DNA of 7,394 nt from M2408 sp044348665. GTDB lineage: Bacteria; Bacteroidota; Bacteroidia; Flavobacteriales_D; Crocinitomicaceae. The stretch spans positions 1-7,394 of the forward strand of contig JBIKSI010000152.1 in assembly GCA_044348665.1 (NCBI GenBank), given 5' to 3'. A program made the position numbers and the translations under genes. This document shows, piece after piece, positions 1 through 6,483 of this stretch; position 1 is the first letter of the stretch, and each line of letters starts with the position of its first letter. The notes below the pieces were generated by a model, which worked only from the letters and a program-made list of their open reading frames with translations, did not search any database and was not told where the DNA came from.

Positions 1-120
1 GTTAGAGGGAAATCGAATGCTAAAGTTGAATTTGGAGCAAAAATAAATGTCTCACTTGTGGATGGTTTTTCTTTTTTAGATGATCATAGTTGGGACGCAT
101 ATAATGAAGGAACACGTCTA
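1..120 (+). mobile_element. Internal fragment of a DDE transposase (IS5/IS4-superfamily type), cut at its 3' side and running off the left edge
   Basis: Frame 1 of the plus strand reads VRGKSNAKVEFGAKINVSLV, then DGFSFLDDHSWDAYNEGTRL, with no stop. From memory this matches the catalytic-core region of IS5/IS4-like transposases, which read approximately RGK..A.VEFGAK..VS...G...LD..SWDA.NEG. The start and N-terminal half would lie left of position 1. After about position 120 the transposase pattern stops. The frame stays open to 408, but that stretch is the antisense of the minus-strand coiled-coil gene. No IS terminal inverted repeat is visible at the junction, so this is a broken remnant, not an intact element end. 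The family assignment is by pattern recognition only, so the exact IS family is uncertain. Confidence 0.72.
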
Positions 121-908
121 AATGGTATTGTAGTACTTTTTTCAGAAAAGCATAGAAAAGATATGGAAAACTTAACTATAAACTCAATTTTTTCATCTGC
201 AAATTGGATAGATAAATCATCAAAAGTAATGTTTGGAGATGAGGCATTTTCAAAGCAATCACTCGCAAATGGTCCATTTAAAAAATCATCGAAATTTTGT
301 TTAACAGAAATGTTTATTTTTTCAAGTAATTCCATTTTCTTGTCATTAAAAATTTCGGAATTCTTAATAGAAATATACTTTCCGTTTACTTTCTTAAATA
401 AATCATAAGAATCACCATAGTTACCATTAAAATCGGGAGTGCTAGTCTTTATGCTTTTAAAGGGACCAAAATTACATGATTTTATGCTTACTGGAAAGTC
501 ACAATCTGGAATTTTTTCTTCTTTGTAAACACAATCCATCTTTGGATAGTTAGTTTTAAGTTTGCTTAAATTTTTATTTATAGAATCACTTAAAAGCGAG
601 ACTTCCTTTTCTTTATTAATAAGATTGATTTTTAGGCTATCGCGAGAACTTCTGCAAACAGAACTTTCAAATTCTATTTTTGTTAATTTCTGCTCAATTT
701 GAACTAAAATTTCATTTAAATCTTTCAGCAAAGAGTCTTTTTCTTCAATATCTTTTTTTTGAGCATGAAGCAATAGGAGTAATGAGTCATTCTGCCTTTT
801 ATTTGTAATAGCTAATTCTTTTAGCTCTTTTTTTGAAAACTTTTCCAAATCTTGCGCAAATCCGCAAGAAATATTCAATATCACTAACAAAGTCAGAAAA
901 TAGTTCAT
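84..908 (-). CDS. Secreted coiled-coil protein of unknown function, 3' end probably replaced by transposase sequence
   Basis: I do not recognise the family. Residues 1-18 form a signal peptide (hydrophobic core LTLLVILNI, then CGFAQ), probably cut by signal peptidase I near FAQ. Cys15 is a poor lipobox because Asn is at -3. Residues about 21-118 are charged, Leu- and Lys/Glu-rich and heptad-like, so a coiled coil is likely. Residues about 121-263 look globular, with several cysteines (126, 136, 145 and others) and an alternating hydrophobic stretch near IEFIVKFSISFLC. The last 11 residues, RRVPSLYASQL, and the TGA stop at 84-86 are antisense to the plus-strand transposase fragment, so the natural C-terminus is probably missing. 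The ATG at 906-908 follows an A-rich leader without a Shine-Dalgarno. The gene is 97 bp downstream of lpxH and may have its own promoter. The product is probably periplasmic or outer-membrane associated. Confidence 0.7.
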   Translation of the reverse strand: MNYFLTLLVILNISCGFAQDLEKFSKKELKELAITNKRQNDSLLLLLHAQKKDIEEKDSLLKDLNEILVQIEQKLTKIEFESSVCRSSRDSLKINLINKEKEVSLLSDSINKNLSKLKTNYPKMDCVYKEEKIPDCDFPVSIKSCNFGPFKSIKTSTPDFNGNYGDSYDLFKKVNGKYISIKNSEIFNDKKMELLEKINISVKQNFDDFLNGPFASDCFENASSPNITFDDLSIQFADEKIEFIVKFSISFLCFSEKSTTIPFRRVPSLYASQL

Positions 909-973
909 TTTTTTATTTGTAAAAGTAGGTAGAGGACAATTTATAAAAAATGATTTTTATTGGAAAAATTGAT

Positions 974-992
974 GAGAAATAACTGCATTCTC
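974..992 (-). terminator. Weak candidate hairpin downstream of lpxH
   Basis: On the transcribed (minus) strand, GAGAA and TTCTC can form a 5-bp stem around a 9-nt loop. It is followed a few bases later by a short T-run (ATTTTT) and further T-rich sequence. The position, 14 bp past the lpxH stop, suits a terminator, but the stem is short and AT-rich, so it may be chance. Confidence 0.2.
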
Positions 993-1005
993 GTAATTAT
1001 TTTCT

Positions 1006-1764
1006 TTACTTTTTGATTTTCTCCCAAACTTTTAACTCAAAACCATTAAAATCCAGCACTCCATAAGTATAATATTTTATCCAATCGCCTAAGTTGTGAT
1101 AAGCAGAGTTTTCTGAGATTTTTATGTTTAAAGGCAAATGACGGTGACCAAAAATGAATAAATCGTAGTGTTTTTCTTTGATTTTTTCTTTGCAGAATTG
1201 TACGAGCCACTCGTTTTCTTCGCCTAAAAAAATGTCGTCTTTTGCTCCAGTGGAAGCTCTACTGGAACGGGAAGACCAATTTGCTAAACCAATTCCAAAG
1301 TTAGGATGAAAACGTGCAAATGCCCATTGACAAAATTTACTGTCGAAGAACTTTTTTAGAAATTTGTATTTTAAATCCCCAGGACCTAAACCGTCACCGT
1401 GACCAATGAATACTTTTTGGTTAAAAAATGTCCGCTCAATAGGTTTACGATGCAAACAAACGCCTAATTCTTTTGGGATGTAATCAAAAATCCACATGTC
1501 GTGATTGCCAGTGAAAAAATGTACTGGAATTCCTTCATCGGTAAATGATGCGATTTTTGCTTGCAAGCGCACGAAACCTTTCGGGATTGCATGCTTGTAT
1601 TCAAACCAAAAATCGAAAATATCACCTACCAAAAACAATTCTTGGCAAGTAGGTTTAATGAAATCCATCCAAGCACAAATTTCCTTTTCCCGCGCTAAAC
1701 TTTTTTCATAGTTTGGCGCTCCTAAATGAAAATCAGATGCAAAATAGATTTTTTTTTCTTCCAA
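1006..1764 (-). CDS. lpxH: UDP-2,3-diacylglucosamine diphosphatase (LpxH-type), TTG start
   Basis: The product is a metallophosphoesterase that hydrolyses UDP-2,3-diacylglucosamine to lipid X and UMP, a cytoplasmic/membrane-surface step of lipid A synthesis. At 252 aa it is close to the usual LpxH length. The metal-binding motifs appear in the expected order: SDFHLG (Asp11, His13), GDIFDFW (Asp48), GNHD (Asn87, His88), GHGDG (His122) and GHRH (His207, His209). The central WSSRSSRASTGAKDD segment (about 163-177) resembles the substrate-binding insertion of the family. The start is TTG at 1762-1764: an in-frame TGA lies a few codons upstream with no ATG or GTG between, and the SDFHLG motif begins only ten residues in. 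The gap to the preceding tlpA-like gene is 11 bp, so co-transcription is likely. Another metallophosphoesterase substrate is possible but less likely, given motif order and the lpxK nearby. Confidence 0.88.
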   Translation of the reverse strand: MEEKKIYFASDFHLGAPNYEKSLAREKEICAWMDFIKPTCQELFLVGDIFDFWFEYKHAIPKGFVRLQAKIASFTDEGIPVHFFTGNHDMWIFDYIPKELGVCLHRKPIERTFFNQKVFIGHGDGLGPGDLKYKFLKKFFDSKFCQWAFARFHPNFGIGLANWSSRSSRASTGAKDDIFLGEENEWLVQFCKEKIKEKHYDLFIFGHRHLPLNIKISENSAYHNLGDWIKYYTYGVLDFNGFELKVWEKIKK

Positions 1765-1775
1765 GATGTACTTAC

Positions 1776-2882
1776 TTATTTTTCAAAGATAGATTTTAAT
1801 TTGTTTTCCAAATCAATACCTCTTAAATTTTTTCCGATAATTTTTCCTTCTTGGTCAATCAATACGGTGAAAGGAATTCCTGAAACTTTGTACAATTTTG
1901 CTGCTTCATTCCCCCAATATTTCAAATCACTTACATGGTTTGGCCATGTAAGTTTATCTTTTTCAATGGCTTTTTGCCAAGCGGCTTTATCTTTATCCAA
2001 AGAAACACTCATCACCGTAAAACCAGCATCTTTGTATTTTTCGTACAACTTCACAACATTCGGATTTTCTTGTCTGCAAGGTCCGCACCAAGATGCCCAA
2101 AAGTCAATTAACACAACTTTTCCACGTAAATCTGACAGTTTCATTGTTGTTCCATCCATTTTGGCTTGTTCAAAGTCTGGCGCAATGTTTCCATCATTCA
2201 AGAAATTCATGGATTCTTTTTTGATTTTTAATTGCTCGTATTGACCTTTAACTTGCTGAATTGTTGGAGATTCTGGAAATCCAAGTACTAATTGACGCAC
2301 AATTTCTTCGTAAAGTGGAAATTCTTTTTCGGTGTCAACTTGGGAAATTAATGGCAATAGGGCAGGGGAGTTAGGATTCTCCTTTAGAAAGCTGTTTTTA
2401 TAATTATTAAACTCATAGTAAACCTTGTTAAAAGACTGATTGATTGCCGCCTCTTGATCTGGGTGATTTTTTAGGTAGTTTGTAGCAGAATCTTTTTTGT
2501 AATTATAAGCTTGCAAATTGTTAACCAATTCATTTATTTTTTTCGATTCGTCAGAATTCAAAATGTTGTTAAATTGAGCAAAATTCTTAGCATCACCATA
2601 GATTTTAATGTCAGAATTATTTCTTAAAATCAAATTTGTTTGCTGATTTCCAACGCGTATAACATAATAATCTGCTTGCGGCAACGAACCATCAATTTTG
2701 AAATCACCTTTTTTGTCAGTACCAACTTTAAAATAATCGTAATAACGGTTATTCATTACTTGGGAAATGGCGATGCTATCTTTATTTAAGTTAAAAATAT
2801 TTCCAGAAATTTTCACTTTAATTTGTGCGAAAATTAGTTGCGAAATAAAAATAAAACTAAGTATAAATGTAATTTTTTTCAT
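1776..2882 (-). CDS. Secreted TlpA/ResA-like thiol-disulfide oxidoreductase with DUF4369-type N-terminus
   Basis: This 368-aa protein has a signal peptide (residues 1-19 or 20, ending LIFAQ) with no lipobox, so it should be soluble in the periplasm. Residues about 22-100 form a beta-rich DUF4369-like domain (VKISGNIF, then DKKGDFKIDG). A helical linker covers about 105-225. The thioredoxin/AhpC-TSA fold covers about 230-368. The redox site is WCGPC at 265-269 (Cys266, Cys269), and the cis-proline is in GIPFT (Pro337). Such proteins reduce or exchange disulfides on extracytoplasmic proteins, in some cases apocytochrome c; the partner here is unknown. The ATG at 2880-2882 lies 15 bp after the upstream paralogue's stop, and lpxH follows 11 bp later, so this is an operon member. 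The C-terminal domain is very like that of the neighbour at 2898-4100, pointing to tandem duplication. Confidence 0.9.
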   Translation of the reverse strand: MKKITFILSFIFISQLIFAQIKVKISGNIFNLNKDSIAISQVMNNRYYDYFKVGTDKKGDFKIDGSLPQADYYVIRVGNQQTNLILRNNSDIKIYGDAKNFAQFNNILNSDESKKINELVNNLQAYNYKKDSATNYLKNHPDQEAAINQSFNKVYYEFNNYKNSFLKENPNSPALLPLISQVDTEKEFPLYEEIVRQLVLGFPESPTIQQVKGQYEQLKIKKESMNFLNDGNIAPDFEQAKMDGTTMKLSDLRGKVVLIDFWASWCGPCRQENPNVVKLYEKYKDAGFTVMSVSLDKDKAAWQKAIEKDKLTWPNHVSDLKYWGNEAAKLYKVSGIPFTVLIDQEGKIIGKNLRGIDLENKLKSIFEK

Positions 2883-2897
2883 GTTTGATGTATAAAT

Positions 2898-4100
2898 TTA
2901 CAGAACCTCTAACAATTTTTGTTCCAAATTTTGACCTCTAAGGTTTGTACCAATAATTTTTCCTTCTTTATTAACTAAAACTGTGTATGGAATTGAATTA
3001 AATCCGTAAAGATCTTTCATAGGTGTGTCCCATTCAAGTAAGTCGCTCACATGATTTGGCCAGACTAATCCATCTGATTTAATGGCTCTTTTCCATGCTT
3101 CTGCATCTTTGTCAAGTGATACGCTGTAGACTGTAAACCCTTTATTTTTGTACTTTTCGTACATGCGAACCACATTTGGATTTTCTCTTCTACAAGGTCC
3201 ACACCAAGATGCCCAGAAATCTATTAAAACTACTTTACCTTTCAAAGAAGATAATTTAATTACTTTCCCTTCAGGATTTTTAAGCGCAATTTCTGGAGCC
3301 GATTTTTTTCCCGATTTAGAAAGAATAAAGTCGTTGTATGAAGATTCAATTTCTTTTACTTGCGCAGCTAATGACATAGAAATTGGAGAATTTTTATAAT
3401 TTTTTGAATAAGCTTCAGAGACTTTTTTTAAAACAATTAAATTATTTTTATCCCAATATTCAAAACCCATTGCAGGTGTTAAGGAAGTTGTAAGTACAAT
3501 ATTTACTGGGTTTGAAGGGTCTTTAGTCATTTGCTCAGCGGCAAAAAGGTCCAAGGATTTTCTTAATTGTAAAAATTCCTTCATTTGCTGTTCTTGCGAT
3601 AATTCCTTTTTCTGAGCCAGTTCCATTTGTTTTAAAGCGAAATCATTGAATTTACTCATATATAAGGTTAATGGTTCAGCCCATTTTGTGCCTTTCCAAA
3701 CTGGTAAAAGCTCAAACTTTTCGTAAGTTGCACTGAGATTGACTTTGTCTTTAGGTTCTAAGGTCAGTGGAATGATTTTATTGTCAGCAAAACCTAATTT
3801 TAATTGGTAAACTCCCATTCCTTGGATATTTCCTTTTAAAGTAAAACTTCCGTCTTGTTTAACAGCTGTTTCAGCAAGTCTAATTGTACCTTCCGAACTA
3901 ACAGCTTCAAGACTTAAAGGTTGATTTGCAGCTCCTTGAATGATACCATTAATTTCAAAATTATCTGGTAATTTTTTCGTCTCAATTTCTTGGTTTTCAG
4001 AGTTTTCATCTGTTTCATTTTCAGTATTTTCGCCACAAGAGAAAAAAAGAAAAGTTAAGGCAAAGAATAGTGTTAAACTAAAATTTGAAACTATTTTCAT
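2898..4100 (-). CDS. TlpA/ResA-like thiol-disulfide oxidoreductase, predicted lipoprotein
   Basis: This 400-aa protein starts with a type II signal peptide ending FFSC, with Cys22 as the lipidated residue. An acidic Asn/Glu-rich tether follows (CGENTENETDENSEN), then a DUF4369-like beta domain (about 48-130), a helical middle (about 140-255) and a thioredoxin-like domain (about 265-400). The redox motif is WCGPC at 299-303 (Cys300, Cys303), and the cis-proline is in SIPYT (Pro371). It should be membrane-anchored in the periplasm. The acidic residues after the Cys resemble the lipoprotein export signals described in Bacteroidota, so surface display is possible but inferred. The ATG at 4098-4100 is 19 bp from the gatB stop, and the paralogous redoxin follows after 15 bp. 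The two share nearly the same catalytic-domain sequence but have diverged N-termini. Substrate unknown. Confidence 0.9.
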   Translation of the reverse strand: MKIVSNFSLTLFFALTFLFFSCGENTENETDENSENQEIETKKLPDNFEINGIIQGAANQPLSLEAVSSEGTIRLAETAVKQDGSFTLKGNIQGMGVYQLKLGFADNKIIPLTLEPKDKVNLSATYEKFELLPVWKGTKWAEPLTLYMSKFNDFALKQMELAQKKELSQEQQMKEFLQLRKSLDLFAAEQMTKDPSNPVNIVLTTSLTPAMGFEYWDKNNLIVLKKVSEAYSKNYKNSPISMSLAAQVKEIESSYNDFILSKSGKKSAPEIALKNPEGKVIKLSSLKGKVVLIDFWASWCGPCRRENPNVVRMYEKYKNKGFTVYSVSLDKDAEAWKRAIKSDGLVWPNHVSDLLEWDTPMKDLYGFNSIPYTVLVNKEGKIIGTNLRGQNLEQKLLEVL

Positions 4101-4119
4101 ACAATTTAAATATTTTTAT

Positions 4120-5574
4120 TTACAAAACAACTTCGTCCAACATGGATCTCATCAGTTGATTTGCTTGTTTTGGGTCTGCTTTACCTTGAGAAACCTTCAT
4201 CAATTGTCCCATAAAAAAACCAACTAATTGTTTTTCTCCTCCAACATAGCGAGCAACTTCATTTGGATTTAATTCGATAACCTTAGAAATGTAATTTTTG
4301 ATACTATTTTCGTCAGATTCTTGAATCAAGTTTAGTTTTGTTGCTATATCAATTGCTTCTTCATCCGGATTTTGAATTAATTCTGGGAAAATTCGTTGAT
4401 TTGCAACAGAATTTGAAACCTTTCCTTCATCAATCAAACTAATTAATTCAGCTAATTTTGCTGGTTTAATTGGGAAATTATCTATTTCAATAGCATTTTG
4501 ATTCAAATAGGATTTTACTTCACCCATCATTAAATTCGCAGCAGCCTTGTAATTTTTGGTATGCAAAATCAAATCTTCAAAGAACAAAGCAATATTTTTT
4601 TGATCAGTTAAATTGTATGCATCGTAACTTGACAACCCTAATTCTTTTGTGTATTTATTGAAAAGTTCTTTTGGTAAAGCAGGCATTTCAAGCTTAATAG
4701 CATTAATTTGCTCGCTCGTTACTTTTAATGGTTGTAAATCTGGTTCTGGGAAATAGCGATAATCATTTGCTGCTTCTTTCGATCTTTGAGAAATTGTTAT
4801 TCCTTTTAAGGCATCAAAACCGCGCGTTTCTTGAGTTAAAGTTTCTCCTTTTTCAAGTGCTTCAATTTGACGTGTAATTTCAAATTCGATGGCACGTTGA
4901 ACGTTTCTTATGGAGTTCATGTTTTTAACTTCCACTTTTGTTCCAAATTCAGATGCATCTTTCAACATGACAGAAACATTGGCATCACAACGCATGGAAC
5001 CTTCTTCCATATTTCCATCGCAAATTTCCAAGTAACGTAATAATTTTCGTACTTCTGTCAAATAGTCGTAAGCCTCTTGTGAAGAACGAATATCTGGTTC
5101 GGAAACAATTTCTAAAAGTGGCACTCCAGCTCGGTTCAAATCGACTAAGGTATCGTAAATATCAACGTCATGAATGCTTTTTCCAGCATCTTCTTCCATG
5201 TGAATACGTGTGATTCCGATTTTTTTAAATTCTTCGTTATCCGTTTTTATTTCGATAAATCCGCCTGTGCAAATCGGAGTTTTATCTTGTGTAATTTGAT
5301 AACCTTTCGGTAAATCTGGGTAGAAATAGTTTTTTCTTGCAAAATATTGATTTTCTGCAATATTACTTGAACATGCGATGCCCAATTTTATTGCAAACTC
5401 AATGGTTTTTTTATTCATTACGGGTAAAGTTCCTGGATGCCCCAAGGAAACAACACTCACATTAGAATTTGGCGTTGCACCATATTCATTGACATCATTT
5501 GAATACGCTTTTGAATTCGTAAGCATTTGAGCATGAACTTCTAAACCGATTACAACTTGATATTTATCTCTCAC
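4120..5574 (-). CDS. gatB: Asp-tRNA(Asn)/Glu-tRNA(Gln) amidotransferase subunit B, GTG start
   Basis: GatB is the kinase/tRNA-binding subunit of the GatCAB complex. It phosphorylates the carboxyl of mischarged Glu-tRNA(Gln) or Asp-tRNA(Asn) so that ammonia from GatA can amidate it. The 484-aa length is normal. Family hallmarks are VVIGLEVHAQ (7-16), ARKNYFYPDLPKGYQITQ (79-96), DLNRAGVPLLEIVSEPD, MRCDANVSV and EVKNMNS. The GatB/YqeY-type helical tail covers roughly residues 340-484. Positions holding paired cysteines in many GatBs (CxC and CPVC before the LG.PG..P segment) are Ser25, Asp27, Ser40 and Ser43 here, so that metal site is absent. The start is GTG at 5572-5574: there is no in-frame ATG before an upstream TAA, and the conserved N-terminus begins directly. 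gatA and gatC are not in the window. The tlpA-like gene lies 19 bp downstream. Confidence 0.97.
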   Translation of the reverse strand: MRDKYQVVIGLEVHAQMLTNSKAYSNDVNEYGATPNSNVSVVSLGHPGTLPVMNKKTIEFAIKLGIACSSNIAENQYFARKNYFYPDLPKGYQITQDKTPICTGGFIEIKTDNEEFKKIGITRIHMEEDAGKSIHDVDIYDTLVDLNRAGVPLLEIVSEPDIRSSQEAYDYLTEVRKLLRYLEICDGNMEEGSMRCDANVSVMLKDASEFGTKVEVKNMNSIRNVQRAIEFEITRQIEALEKGETLTQETRGFDALKGITISQRSKEAANDYRYFPEPDLQPLKVTSEQINAIKLEMPALPKELFNKYTKELGLSSYDAYNLTDQKNIALFFEDLILHTKNYKAAANLMMGEVKSYLNQNAIEIDNFPIKPAKLAELISLIDEGKVSNSVANQRIFPELIQNPDEEAIDIATKLNLIQESDENSIKNYISKVIELNPNEVARYVGGEKQLVGFFMGQLMKVSQGKADPKQANQLMRSMLDEVVL

Positions 5575-5583
5575 CTTATTTAA

Positions 5584-5647
5584 AGAGTTAAGAGTGAAGA
5601 ATTAAGAGTGAAAAATATTTTTAACTTTCCACTCTTCACTTTTCACT
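5584..5647. repeat. 14-bp tandem repeat with inverted copies between punA and gatB
   Basis: Two adjacent units, AGAGTTAAGAGTGA (5584-5597) and AGAATTAAGAGTGA (5598-5611), differ at one base. After a 12-bp AT palindrome (AAAAATATTTTT, 5611-5622), the core returns inverted as CACTCTT (5630-5636) and as TTCACT twice (5635-5640, 5642-5647). Either AAGAGTG copy (5590-5596 or 5604-5610) can pair with CACTCTT. AGTGAAGA (5593-5600) can instead pair with TCTTCACT (5633-5640), so alternative hairpins are possible. This fills most of the 78-bp spacer and ends just before the gatB GTG. I see no T-run ideal for a terminator in the transcribed direction. It resembles small intergenic repeats recalled from Flavobacteriales genomes, but that is from memory. 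Confidence 0.7.
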
Positions 5648-5652
5648 TATAA

Positions 5653-6465
5653 TTAAAGTCTTGAAATTAATTCTTTCATAATAAGAGTCATTTTAGGCTC
5701 TTGAATTTCAGCAACACGTTGAACATCTTCATGCGTTGTTTCCATAATTTTTCCAGGAACACCTAGATCTGTGATGATAGAAATTGCAAAACAAGGAACA
5801 TCCATGTGGCGAGCTACGATTACTTCAGGAACAGTTGACATTCCAACTGCATCAGCACCAATTGCGCGTACATATCCATATTCAGCAGGAGTTTCCAATG
5901 TTGGACCTGTCAAGCCACAATAAGTTCCTGTAGAAACTCTAATGTTGTTTTCAGCAGCAATTGTTTTTGCTAGGTCGATCATTCCATGGTCATAAGGTTT
6001 TGACATATCTGGGAAACGAGGGCCTAATTCATCAATATTTTTTCCGATTAATGGATGAGCTGGGAACAAGTTAATATGGTCATTTTGAATCATGATTTCA
6101 CCGATTTCAAAATCAGGATTAACACCTCCAGAAGCATTACTAACAAATAAATGCGTAATTTCCATTAATTTCATAACTCTTACTGGAAAAGTTACTTGTT
6201 TCATGTCATAACCTTCGTAAAAATGGAAACGACCTTGCATTGCAATTACACTTTTACCACCTAATTTACCAAAAATTAATTTTCCTGAATGACCTTCCAC
6301 TGTAGAAACAGGAAAATTTGGAATATCTGAATAAGCAATTTCATCAATAATTTCAATTTCTTTCACCAAACCACCAAGTCCAGTTCCTAAAATAATCCCA
6401 ATAGTTGGATTTACAGATGTTTTGCTTTTGATGTAAGCAACAGATTCGTTAAATTTTTCTAACAT
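5653..6465 (-). CDS. punA: Purine nucleoside phosphorylase, trimeric (PNP family 2) type
   Basis: The enzyme reversibly phosphorolyses purine (deoxy)nucleosides to free base and (deoxy)ribose 1-phosphate in cytoplasmic purine salvage. At 270 aa it has the length of the homotrimeric class related to human PNP. Recognisable sites, with human equivalents by eye alignment, are: GTGLGG with Thr28 in the phosphate site (Ser33); GHSG with His59; QGRFHFYEGY with Arg79, His81 and Tyr83 (84, 86, 88); SNASGG (Asn110, Ala111); ETPAEYG with Glu195 (Glu201); VGMSTVPEV with Met209 and Ser210 (219, 220); and THED with His245 (His257). The human Asn243 position is Asp233, within SIITDLG. The ATG at 6463-6465 follows an A-rich leader. 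The gene sits 18 bp after lpxK, so co-transcription is likely. Assignment to the family is firm, but substrate range is uncertain because of Asp233. Confidence 0.94.
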   Translation of the reverse strand: MLEKFNESVAYIKSKTSVNPTIGIILGTGLGGLVKEIEIIDEIAYSDIPNFPVSTVEGHSGKLIFGKLGGKSVIAMQGRFHFYEGYDMKQVTFPVRVMKLMEITHLFVSNASGGVNPDFEIGEIMIQNDHINLFPAHPLIGKNIDELGPRFPDMSKPYDHGMIDLAKTIAAENNIRVSTGTYCGLTGPTLETPAEYGYVRAIGADAVGMSTVPEVIVARHMDVPCFAISIITDLGVPGKIMETTHEDVQRVAEIQEPKMTLIMKELISRL

Positions 6466-6483
6466 TCTTTTATTTTTAATTTG

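Noticed and set aside
12..16. Cys15 of the coiled-coil protein as a lipidation site (residue numbers)
   Set aside because: The residue at -3 is Asn, not Leu, Val or Ile, and a good signal peptidase I site (GFA before Gln) follows directly. Secretion without lipidation is the better reading.
58..408. Plus-strand open frame of 116 codons at the left edge treated as a gene
   Set aside because: Only the part up to about 120 has protein-like meaning (transposase, starting left of the window). The rest is antisense to the coiled-coil protein, so it is a fusion artefact of the junction.
920..927. Possible Bacteroidota -7 box (TACTTTTA, minus strand) before the coiled-coil gene
   Set aside because: It matches TAnnTTTG in 7 of 8 places, but no TTG is found at the right distance upstream, and AT-rich sequence gives such matches by chance. 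A promoter in this gap is plausible but not supported.
1726..2244. Plus-strand open frame opposite the redoxin gene
   Set aside because: It is antisense to a clear thioredoxin-family CDS and has no recognisable motif. The same holds for the plus-strand frames at 1505-1711, 3148-3399, 3940-4227, 6797-7015 and 7034-7285.
5584..5647. CRISPR-like array or riboswitch
   Set aside because: There are only two 14-bp units with no spacers, and no conserved riboswitch core is recognisable.
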